Of a stretch of 5,855 nt of DNA, positions 1-5,673 are shown in pieces. How positions within the stretch are numbered: the first letter of the stretch is position 1; each line of letters begins with the position of its first letter. The stretch comes from CAZBQG01 sp964493945 (GTDB taxonomy: Bacteria > Pseudomonadota > Alphaproteobacteria > Rhodospirillales > UBA2165). The notes under the pieces are model-generated. The model searched no databases, had not been told where the DNA came from, and saw only the letters and a program-made list of their open reading frames with translations. The translations under genes and the position numbers were made by a program. Where the stretch lies: assembly GCA_964493945.1 (NCBI GenBank), contig CAZBQG010000261.1, positions 1-5,855 on the forward strand. The letters are read 5' to 3'.

Positions 1-51
1 CATGGGATATCGCCGCAACAATCATCGAATTACGTTAAATGTCCACAGACC

Positions 52-80
52 CTAGAGCGTTTAAACGGAAAGTGCTCTAG
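52..80. repeat. Short inverted repeat (hairpin) overlapping the stop of the ParB-like gene
   Basis: The arms CTAGAGC (52-58) and GCTCTAG (74-80) are perfect reverse complements around a 15-base loop. The loop side holds a second perfect 10-base palindrome, CGTTTAAACG (58-67). The right arm contains the TAG stop codon of the minus-strand ParB-like gene (77-79). AGAGC...GCTCT hairpins of this kind are common intergenic elements in alphaproteobacteria (recalled, not checked here). No T-tract follows on the minus strand, so it is not a canonical intrinsic terminator, though it could protect or end the transcript. Confidence 0.55.
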
Positions 81-322
81 TTTTTCCCGGCCTGCACGAA
101 GTTGGCCACAATACTTCCCTCGCCCAGAACCTTCAGGGCTTCCAGGCGGTGCAACCCTTCCACCAAAACCAGACGCTTATCGCCCTGGCGCACCCAGATG
201 GGCGATATCTGACCTGCTTCCAGAATATCTTCGGCAAGCTCTTCGACCCGTTCGGCATTGAGAGTCTTGCGCCGTTTTGCGGGCACATAAATATCGGCGA
301 TGCAGACCGTCTCATCTTTCAT
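77..322 (-). CDS. Small stand-alone ParB/sulfiredoxin-fold N-terminal domain protein
   Basis: This 81-residue protein matches the ParB N-terminal (ParB/Srx) domain. Residues 7-15 (CIADIYVPA) resemble the opening strand, 23-45 (AERVEELAEDIL..GQISPIWVR) the helix that precedes the 'I.P..V' strand, and 50-62 (RLVLVEGLHRLEA) the nucleotide-binding box that reads GEHR..A in ParB. Here that box reads GLHRLEA, so the usual acidic residue is replaced by Leu while H58 and R59 are kept. There is no HTH or dimerisation domain, so it is not a complete partition ParB; stand-alone domains of this kind occur in phage, plasmid and regulatory contexts. The start at 322 is supported by AGGAAG about 8 bases upstream. 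It lies 40 bases downstream of the XRE gene on the same strand and is probably co-transcribed. Its function (CTP or ATP binding, nuclease or regulatory partner) is unknown. Confidence 0.72.
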   Translation of the reverse strand: MKDETVCIADIYVPAKRRKTLNAERVEELAEDILEAGQISPIWVRQGDKRLVLVEGLHRLEALKVLGEGSIVANFVQAGKN

Positions 323-362
323 CGGGCGGTCTTCCTTATGTGGTCGCCGGGTTCCCCCCGGA

Positions 363-848
363 TTATTTACCGCGCGACAGGTTGTTAACCAGCCTGTACA
401 GATCCTGCCGGGTCGTCGGATTCCTGATCTGATAATAGGCGCGGACTAATTCCAGGGTTTCGCGCTTGATGGACGGATCGGCCTTCAATTCGGCGCGCAG
501 ATTATCGCCCGATACGGCAGGTTCGGTGGTCGTGCGGTCCTTCACCTCACTTGGCATATCCTCGAAGAAAAATTCTACCGGCACGCCCAGAACCAGGGAG
601 AAATCGAACAAACGGCTGGCGCCGATGCGGTTGGCACCCCGTTCATATTTCTGTACCTGCTGAAAGGTCAGTCCGACGGATTCACCCAGCTTTTGCTGAT
701 TGAGTCCAAGCAGCGTACGGCGCTGGCGCAAACGGTTTCCTACATGGATATCTACAAGATCGGCAACACCCGGAATCTTACGCCGGGCAATTTTTTTTAT
801 CTTGGCCGAGCGCGATTTTGTATTCCGCTTGGTGGTTTGCTTTGCCAT
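363..848 (-). CDS. XRE-family helix-turn-helix transcriptional regulator
   Basis: This 161-residue protein has a very basic N-terminal tail (residues 1-24, rich in Lys and Arg) and then a Cro/C1-type HTH domain at about 34-92. The motifs are HVGNRLRQRR (35-44), the HTH itself with QQKLGESVG (51-59) and the recognition helix TFQQVQKYERG (61-71), and the alphaproteobacterial continuation NRIGASRLFDFS..LGVP..FFFEDM (73-98). The C-terminal part (about 115-161) is helical and lacks a recognisable ligand or peptidase domain. Family members are small DNA-binding regulators, often self-regulated; the target genes are not known. AGAGGGTGA upstream of ATG 848 serves as ribosome binding site. It is the first gene of a probable two-gene unit with the ParB-like gene. 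It lies tail-to-head behind the amidohydrolase but is separated from it by a terminator, so it need not control the catabolic genes. Confidence 0.9.
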   Translation of the reverse strand: MAKQTTKRNTKSRSAKIKKIARRKIPGVADLVDIHVGNRLRQRRTLLGLNQQKLGESVGLTFQQVQKYERGANRIGASRLFDFSLVLGVPVEFFFEDMPSEVKDRTTTEPAVSGDNLRAELKADPSIKRETLELVRAYYQIRNPTTRQDLYRLVNNLSRGK

Positions 849-877
849 TTTACTGGTTCACCCTCTTTTGTTCGTTC

Positions 878-889
878 ACTTAGTCAAGT
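878..889. promoter_or_regulatory. Candidate operator palindrome upstream of the XRE gene
   Basis: ACTT-AGTC-AAGT is an inverted repeat with 4-base arms and a 4-base spacer, 30 bases upstream of the XRE start codon. Cro/C1-like regulators commonly bind short palindromes in their own promoter, so autoregulation is plausible. Short arms like these also occur by chance, and I could not place a convincing -35/-10 pair around it. Confidence 0.22.
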
Positions 890-977
890 AATGAGTAGCC
901 CATGATGATGCAAGCGGCGCCCGATGGCAAGCCCGAGGGGCGATTTCTTTTCCCATTCCGGCAGGAGAAATGCGGGC

Positions 978-1002
978 AAAAAAGACCCCGCCAAAGCGGG
1001 GT
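978..1002 (-). terminator. Rho-independent terminator downstream of the amidohydrolase gene
   Basis: Read on the minus strand, ACCCCGC pairs with GCGGGGT over 7 bp around a 4-base loop (stem arms 985-991 and 996-1002). The stem is followed by C and six consecutive T (978-983). This is a textbook intrinsic terminator for leftward transcription coming from the amidohydrolase, whose stop lies about 110 bases upstream. It separates that transcript from the XRE/ParB-like unit. On the plus strand the T-run is much poorer (TTTAGAAGTTT), so leftward use is favoured. Confidence 0.8.
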
Positions 1003-1113
1003 TTAGAAGTTTAACAGGGAGGCTGGGGGCGCGTCGGGGAGACGCGGAACCCCCAATAAGGTGAAATCTAGCAAAAGCCCCGCCAGGCCGCCTTGACTTC
1101 GGTCAAGCCCGGC
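978..1113 (-). ncRNA. Structured 3' untranslated region, possible 3'-UTR-derived small RNA
   Basis: Three hairpins lie between the amidohydrolase stop and the terminator. The first has CTTGAC and GTCAAG arms (1092-1097, 1102-1107), extended by GCCG/CGGC (1087-1090, 1110-1113). The second is a long stem of CGCGTC/GACGCG (1030-1035, 1041-1046) continued by GGGGG/CCCCC (1025-1029, 1050-1054) with a 3-base bulge. The third is the terminator. On the minus-strand RNA the second hairpin exposes a UCCCC loop, and CCUCCC follows just after it (about 1017-1022). Both are complementary to ribosome binding sites, as in known alphaproteobacterial anti-Shine-Dalgarno small RNAs. I see no convincing internal promoter, so processing from the mRNA or a plain long 3' UTR are the alternatives. 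This is inference from structure only. Confidence 0.22.
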
Positions 1114-2001
1114 TCAGATAGGGGGAAATCCATATAAACGGGCCGGATTTTGTACTAGAAGTTTATTCTGCAAATCCTCTTCAGGCAGATACAAGGGCAG
1201 AAAATCCACCAGATCCCCATCATTGGGCGGGTTCTTGTCCCGCGCATTGACATGAGGCCAGTCGGTTCCCCAAATCACCCGGCCGGGGGCCGCCTCGATC
1301 AGAGCGCGGGCGACGGGCGCCATATCCATATAGGGAAACCTGGTCCCCGACACCCGGTCCGCGCAACTCAGTTTGACCCAGCAATTTTCGCCCCGCACCA
1401 CATCCATAAGCGTGTTGAAGCTTTCTTCGTCTTCGCCATCCATGCCCCTAACCTTGGCCATGTGATCAATGACGATGGGCACGCCCAGGCGGGCGGAAGC
1501 CTCCGCGAAGGGCGGCAGATCGGCGGCGTCCGTATGGAGGTCGGCATGCCACCCAAAAGGTGCGATGCGCTGCAAAAGATGCTCAAACCTGCCTATATCT
1601 GGCGCTCCCCCCAAATGGCTTAAAACAGTAAAGCGCACGCCGCGCATGCCCTGGGCGTGAAGGGCGGCCAATTCATCCTCGCCCGCCTCGTCACCGATCA
1701 TGCCGACGCCCCGGTAATTATCCGGGTTCGATGCAATGGTGTCGATTACCGATCCGTTGTCGTTTCCCTGGCTGGATGCCTGGACAAGCACGGCCCGCTC
1801 GACGCCTATGGCGCCATGCAGCCGGGCCAGATCTTCCTTCGGCGCATCGGGCGGCGTGTATTTGCGGGCCGGCGAGAAGGGAAATTTGTCCTGGGGGCCG
1901 AACACATGACAATGGCAATCGCAGGCGCCAGGGGGCAGGGTGAAGTCCGGCTTGCGCGGGTGTAGGTCGGGGCCGTTGCTCTCGGGTATGGCGCCGCTCA
2001 T
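1114..2001 (-). CDS. Amidohydrolase family protein, LigI (2-pyrone-4,6-dicarboxylate lactonase)-like
   Basis: This TIM-barrel amidohydrolase_2 protein should hydrolyse a lactone or similar ring product in the cytoplasm. Visible motifs, numbered from the start chosen here, are DCHCHVFG (28-35) at the end of strand 1, GMRGVRF (118-124), HADLHTD (152-158), VIDHMAKV (177-184), VKLSCADR (209-216) and WGTDWPH (244-250) with the catalytic-type Asp247. Order and spacing fit the COG3618/LigI group, which opens 2-pyrone-4,6-dicarboxylate in aromatic degradation. The typical KLSG.YR is varied here to KLSCADR, so the substrate may differ. I place the start at 2001 (295 residues) because GGGGGAGG lies about 8 bases before that ATG; the longer form from 2025 would run through this ribosome binding site. 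The gene is divergent from the Mo-hydroxylase operon with a 107-base shared upstream region. The family call is firm, the exact substrate is not. Confidence 0.87.
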   Translation of the reverse strand: MSGAIPESNGPDLHPRKPDFTLPPGACDCHCHVFGPQDKFPFSPARKYTPPDAPKEDLARLHGAIGVERAVLVQASSQGNDNGSVIDTIASNPDNYRGVGMIGDEAGEDELAALHAQGMRGVRFTVLSHLGGAPDIGRFEHLLQRIAPFGWHADLHTDAADLPPFAEASARLGVPIVIDHMAKVRGMDGEDEESFNTLMDVVRGENCWVKLSCADRVSGTRFPYMDMAPVARALIEAAPGRVIWGTDWPHVNARDKNPPNDGDLVDFLPLYLPEEDLQNKLLVQNPARLYGFPPI

Positions 2002-2043
2002 GGCTATTTCCTCCCCCTCTTGCATCTCGCAATAATTTGGGTG

Positions 2044-2071
2044 AGCATAGATTTAATGTCCGGTCATTCAA
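2044..2071 (-). promoter_or_regulatory. Candidate sigma-70-type promoter for the amidohydrolase gene
   Basis: On the minus strand, TTGAAT (2066-2071) and TATGCT (2044-2049) are separated by 16 bases. They match 4 of 6 positions each of the TTGACA/TATAAT consensus. Transcription would begin near 2037 and leave a leader of about 36 bases before ATG 2001, which accommodates the ribosome binding site. The assignment rests on position and weak consensus only. Confidence 0.35.
2055..2068. promoter_or_regulatory. Candidate operator in the divergent promoter region
   Basis: AATGTCCGGTCATT is symmetric at 12 of 14 positions: the AATG/CATT arms flank a CCGG core and only the T on each side of CCGG breaks the symmetry. 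It sits between the -10 and -35 of the proposed amidohydrolase promoter and about 40 bases ahead of the plus-strand operon. Compact palindromes of this size are typical of TetR- or MarR-type repressors (general knowledge). No gene for such a regulator is present in the window. Confidence 0.35.
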
Positions 2072-2108
2072 AGACTTTCAGAGGACGAAACCCTGAGAGG
2101 AGCAGGCC

Positions 2109-2702
2109 ATGACCAGTAGCGCCGCCGCCCAACTGGCCCAATCCCGGTGGACCAAGGCGGGTCTCGATTTTCGCAACCTGATTTGGTGTTTCACCGTCAT
2201 CGGTGTGATGATCTGGGCGATTGTCGACGAGCTCGACTGGCTGCTTCGCTTTATCCATATCGTCACCGGCGTATTGTTGACCGGGGCGGATATCTTATTG
2301 GGGTTTCTCATCGGCCCCATCCTGCGCAGCCTGGATTTCAAGGCGAGGCGGGAATTTTCCTTAAAAATGTTGCCCAAGACCCTGTTCATCATGAATACGC
2401 TGGGCCTGGTGGCGCCCACCTCCGGCTGGTTTTTGGCGGTGCGCACGGGCTATCTGGATTTGGGCTATCCAGAATTCTACTGGGTCATCGCGGCCCTGGT
2501 CATTTCCGCCATCCTGGCCATCCAGGGATTGGGTCTTTTGCTGCCGGCCAACCTCAAGGCCTATTTGGAATGGCGCAAGGAAAAACCCGATCCGGCCCGG
2601 GTCCAGCGTTTCATGCGCATCTATTTCGTGGTGGTCGGCTCCCAGGGGCTGATGCAGGTGGCGATCGTCATCGTTATGGTCAATTTCGCCTATGGGCTAT
2701 GA
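2109..2702 (+). CDS. Multi-TM integral membrane protein, DUF2269/CopD-like, first gene of the Mo-hydroxylase operon
   Basis: This 197-residue protein has four or five hydrophobic segments: about 24-40, 47-70, 92-111, 122-146 and 170-194. The second begins RFIHIVTGVLLTGADILLGF, with His50 just inside the membrane and a following G..G.D pattern. This resembles DUF2269/CopD-type membrane proteins, some of which carry haem or move electrons (recalled family traits). The basic loops (KARRE at 78-82, WRKEKPD at 155-161) are likely cytoplasmic. There is no signal peptide beyond the first segment. The ribosome binding site AGGAG (2098-2102) lies 6 bases before the ATG. It is followed after 69 bases by the iron-sulfur subunit gene on the same strand with no terminator between, so co-transcription is likely. 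The natural guess is a membrane anchor or electron acceptor for the hydroxylase. A transporter-like or structural role is not excluded. Confidence 0.8.
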   Translation: MTSSAAAQLAQSRWTKAGLDFRNLIWCFTVIGVMIWAIVDELDWLLRFIHIVTGVLLTGADILLGFLIGPILRSLDFKARREFSLKMLPKTLFIMNTLGLVAPTSGWFLAVRTGYLDLGYPEFYWVIAALVISAILAIQGLGLLLPANLKAYLEWRKEKPDPARVQRFMRIYFVVVGSQGLMQVAIVIVMVNFAYGL

Positions 2703-2771
2703 GGGCTTTGAAAGCCTTCCACCGATGGGTTAAGGTTTGATACCAAGCGATCATCAAGGCGAGGGAGAGCA

Positions 2772-3248
2772 ATGAAAAAAATTCATGTGGGGGCGGTCAT
2801 CAATGGCGACGAGGTGGATTTTCTCTGTGATCCATCCCAGACGCTGCTGGATGTGTTGCGCGACGAATTACAGCTGACCGGCGCCAAGGAAGGCTGCGCC
2901 ACGGGCGATTGCGGCGCCTGCACTGTCACGCTGGATGGCCGGCTGGTCTGTTCGTGCCTGGTTCTGGGCGCCGAACTTGACGGCAAAAAGATAGAGACCA
3001 TCGAAGGCATGGCCGACGGCGATGAGCTGCATCCTCTGCAAAGCAAGTTCGTCGAACATATCGCCCTGCAATGCGGCATTTGCACCCCCGGCCTTTTGAT
3101 CGCGGCGCGCGACCTTTTGCAGCGCAATCCAAATCCCACCGAGGCGCAAGTGCGCGACGGGCTGGCCGGCAATCTTTGCCGCTGCACCGGATATCATAAT
3201 GTGATCGTTGCCGTGCTCGACGCGGCCAAGGAAATGAGGAGGGCCTGA
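2772..3248 (+). CDS. Molybdenum hydroxylase small subunit with two [2Fe-2S] clusters
   Basis: At 158 residues this matches the usual 150-170 residue small subunit of xanthine-oxidase-family enzymes (CoxS, HcrC and XdhC type). It passes electrons from the molybdenum centre onward. The N-terminal plant-type ferredoxin domain has Cys42, Cys47, Cys50 and Cys62 (GCATGDCGAC then SCL). The C-terminal helical domain has Cys101 and Cys104 in QCGICTPG, and Cys136 and Cys138 in NLCRCTGY. All eight cluster ligands are therefore present. There is no twin-arginine or other export signal, so the enzyme is cytoplasmic. The ribosome binding site AGGGAG sits just before the ATG. Its stop is 3 bases from the large-subunit start, which means tight translational linkage. 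Confidence 0.95.
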   Translation: MKKIHVGAVINGDEVDFLCDPSQTLLDVLRDELQLTGAKEGCATGDCGACTVTLDGRLVCSCLVLGAELDGKKIETIEGMADGDELHPLQSKFVEHIALQCGICTPGLLIAARDLLQRNPNPTEAQVRDGLAGNLCRCTGYHNVIVAVLDAAKEMRRA

Positions 3249-3251
3249 GCC

Positions 3252-5573
3252 ATGGGAATGATGCCTTCGCCGTTCGGCACCCAGATCCAGTATGAAGAAA
3301 AGAAACTGAAGGTCATCGGGTCCAGCCCCAAGGCGCGCCCCGACGCCATCGACAAGGTTACCGGTCAGGCCCGCTACGCCGCCGATGTCAACCTGCCGGG
3401 GCAGCTTTACGGGATGGTGCTGAGAAGCCCCCATGCCCACGCCAAAATTGTCTCCATCGATAGCTCAAAGGCGGAGAAACTGCCCGGCGTCAAGGCCGTG
3501 GTCACCCGCGACGATTTTCCGGAAATGGCTGCCGAAAGCGGTCAGGCCGGCGAGGTGGTGATCGAATTCCGTGACATGACCCGCAATGTGATGGCCCGCG
3601 AAAAGGTCCTTTATGACGGTCATGCCCTGGCCGCCGTGGCGGCGGCCAGCAAGGCCATCGCCAATCAGGCCCTCAAGCTGATCAAGGTGAAATACAAGGT
3701 CCTGCCCCATGTGATCAATGTGGTCGACGCCATGAAGGCGGATGCGCCCATCCTCCATGAAGACCAGTTCACCCTTGGCGTCGAGCCCCGTCCGAAGAAG
3801 CCTTCCAACATCGCGCTCCGCATGCAAAGCAAGCTGGGCGATATCGAGAAGGGTTTCAATGAGGCCGATATCGTCATCGACCGGGAATACAATACCAACG
3901 CCGCCCATCAGGGATATATCGAACCCCAGGCCTGCATCGCCAATTATTCAGACAGCGGCTTCGTCGAGCTTTGGACCAGCACCCAGGGCCATTTCGCCAT
4001 CCGCGCCCAGACCGCCAAGCTCCTGAATATGGACATGTCCAACCTGAAGGTCATCCCCGCCGAATTGGGCGGCGGCTTCGGCGGAAAGAACAATGTCTAT
4101 CTGGAGCCGGTGGCCATTGCGCTTTCCAGGAAATCCAAATGCCCGGTCAAGATGGCCATGACCCGGGACGAAGTGTTCCGGGCCACCGGACCCACATCGG
4201 GGACCAATTGCAAAGTGAAAATTGGTGCCACCAAGGACGGCAAAATCACCGCCGCCCAGGCCGAGCTTAATTATCAGGCGGGCGCCTTCGCGGGCTCACC
4301 CCTGCCTCTGGCGACGATCACCGTATTCACCCGCTATGACATCGAAAATGTGGAAGTTGTCGGCCATGACGTGACCTGCAACCGGCCCAAGGTGGTACCC
4401 TACCGAGCACCCGGCGCGCCCATGATTGCCTTCGGTGTCGAACAGGTGATTGACGAGTTGGCCGAGGAGCTGGGCATGGATTCTCTGGATTTCCGGCTTA
4501 AGAATGCGGCCAAGGAAGGAACCCAGACCCATTTCGGCATCAAGCTGGGTCCCATCGGTTACGTCCAGACTCTGGAGCGGGCCAAAGTCACCAAACATAT
4601 GAAGCACAAGCTGGGCCGCAATCAGGGGCGGGGCATCGCCACCGGATTCTGGTTCACCCTGGGCATGGAAACCTCGGCCACTATTAATATTGGCGAGGAC
4701 GGCACGGCGACGATCATTTTCGGCACCGTCGATGTGGCCGGCGGATCACGCGCCGCCTTTTCCATGGTCGCCGCAGAGGAATTGGGAATCCCCTTTGAAA
4801 AGGTGCGCACCCTGCACAGCGATACTTCTATGCTGGGCTTCAACTTCCCCACCGTCGGCAGCCGGGGAACGGCGTCCGGCAGCATGGCCGTGGTCACGGC
4901 GACGCGGGACGCCATAAAAAAACTATGTCTGGTGGCCGCCCGCAAATGGGGGGTCGAGCCAGAAGACCAAGTGGTCTGGGAGGACGGCCATGCCCGGCCC
5001 GCTTCCACCAATGTGGGTGATTTCAAACCCATGTCCCTGGCCGAAATCGCCGCCCAGGCCGGCTTTATGGGCGGCACCATCGCGGGCCATGCGGAAATCA
5101 ATGTCACCGGTGGCGGCCCCGGCTTCGGGACCCATCTGGCGGATGTGGAAGTGGACCGGCAAACGGGACTGGTCAAGGTGTTGCGCTACACGATCGTGCA
5201 GGATGCGGGCAAAGCGCTTTATCCGGACTTCGTCAAGGCCCAGTTCCAGGGCGGCGCCGTGCAGGGAATCGGCATGGCCCTCAACGAAGAATATATCTAT
5301 GACAAAAATGGCGTGATGGAGAATCCGGGCTTTCTGGATTACCGGGTGCCGGTGGCTTCCGACGTGCCTTATATTGATACGGAAATCGTCGAAGTGCCCA
5401 ATCCCAACCATCCCTATGGGGTGCGGGGTATCGGCGAAGTGCCCATCATCCCGCCCATGGCGGCCATCGCCAACGCCATCTATCACGCCACGGGCGTGCG
5501 CATGCGCACCCAGCCCATGTCCCCGCCCCGCGTGCTGGCGGCGCTGGACGCGGCGAAAAAGGCGGCGGAGTGA
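3252..5573 (+). CDS. Molybdopterin-binding large subunit of a xanthine-oxidase-family hydroxylase
   Basis: The length, 773 residues, fits the CoxL/HcrA-type large subunit. The enzyme would hydroxylate a carbonyl, aromatic or N-heteroaromatic substrate with water as the oxygen source. The a/b hammerhead domain covers about 34-150 (DKVTGQARYAADV, then LRSPHAHAKI). The cofactor-binding part follows: WTSTQGHF (241-248) with the Gln245 equivalent near Mo, GGGFGGKN (273-280), PYRAPGAP (383-390), the pterin loop region 492-511 (TVDVAGGSRAAF onward), VGSRGTASGS (535-544), the QGIGMALNEE loop (671-680) and GVRGIGEVP (723-731), where Glu729 is the expected catalytic base. The first loop reads DVAGGSR instead of the commoner D.GQG, and YRAPG replaces YRG.G, so it belongs to a divergent subgroup. 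GAGGAGGG inside the small-subunit gene supports the 3252 start. No FAD subunit is encoded alongside. The C-terminus QPMSPPRVLAAL is complete. The substrate is not determinable. Confidence 0.94.
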   Translation: MGMMPSPFGTQIQYEEKKLKVIGSSPKARPDAIDKVTGQARYAADVNLPGQLYGMVLRSPHAHAKIVSIDSSKAEKLPGVKAVVTRDDFPEMAAESGQAGEVVIEFRDMTRNVMAREKVLYDGHALAAVAAASKAIANQALKLIKVKYKVLPHVINVVDAMKADAPILHEDQFTLGVEPRPKKPSNIALRMQSKLGDIEKGFNEADIVIDREYNTNAAHQGYIEPQACIANYSDSGFVELWTSTQGHFAIRAQTAKLLNMDMSNLKVIPAELGGGFGGKNNVYLEPVAIALSRKSKCPVKMAMTRDEVFRATGPTSGTNCKVKIGATKDGKITAAQAELNYQAGAFAGSPLPLATITVFTRYDIENVEVVGHDVTCNRPKVVPYRAPGAPMIAFGVEQVIDELAEELGMDSLDFRLKNAAKEGTQTHFGIKLGPIGYVQTLERAKVTKHMKHKLGRNQGRGIATGFWFTLGMETSATINIGEDGTATIIFGTVDVAGGSRAAFSMVAAEELGIPFEKVRTLHSDTSMLGFNFPTVGSRGTASGSMAVVTATRDAIKKLCLVAARKWGVEPEDQVVWEDGHARPASTNVGDFKPMSLAEIAAQAGFMGGTIAGHAEINVTGGGPGFGTHLADVEVDRQTGLVKVLRYTIVQDAGKALYPDFVKAQFQGGAVQGIGMALNEEYIYDKNGVMENPGFLDYRVPVASDVPYIDTEIVEVPNPNHPYGVRGIGEVPIIPPMAAIANAIYHATGVRMRTQPMSPPRVLAALDAAKKAAE

Positions 5574-5673
5574 GTGGGTGAAAGATGAATTCCTGCTCAC
5601 TGCGGCGGTGCAGAACCTGAAGCGGTTGATCAAACACGCCTCAAGATCACCGCCAAGACCGATCATGGCCTGA
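5572..5673 (+). pseudogene. C-terminal remnant of an IS transposase (IS1182-like)
   Basis: In the +1 frame relative to the large subunit, 5572-5673 translates to E-W-VKDEFLLTAAVQNLKRLIKHA followed by a short unrelated tail and a stop. The string DEFLLTAA.QNLKRL is the hallmark end of IS1182-type DDE transposases (family recalled, not searched). Only about 25 transposase-like residues remain. Upstream of 5572 this frame is just a shadow of the hydroxylase gene, so there is no catalytic domain and no start of its own. The match begins at the stop codon of the large subunit, so a deletion or recombination probably fused an IS fragment to the operon end. The following bases (5674-5855) are A-rich and hold no gene I can support. 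Confidence 0.6.

Noticed and set aside
918..950. Plus-strand terminator-like stem CGCCC...GGGCG followed by ATTTCTTTT
   Set aside because: No plus-strand gene lies upstream, the loop is long and the T-run is interrupted; it may only be a leader structure of the XRE transcript.
2002..2025. Longer amidohydrolase start at 2025 (eight extra residues MQEGEEIA)
   Set aside because: The extra codons consist of the GGGGGAGG ribosome binding site of the ATG at 2001, and no good ribosome binding site precedes 2025.
2147..2740. Second 197-codon open frame overlapping the membrane protein gene
   Set aside because: It lies in another frame of the same strand, is rich in Gly, His and Arg, and lacks the hydrophobic pattern and ribosome binding site that the 2109 frame has.
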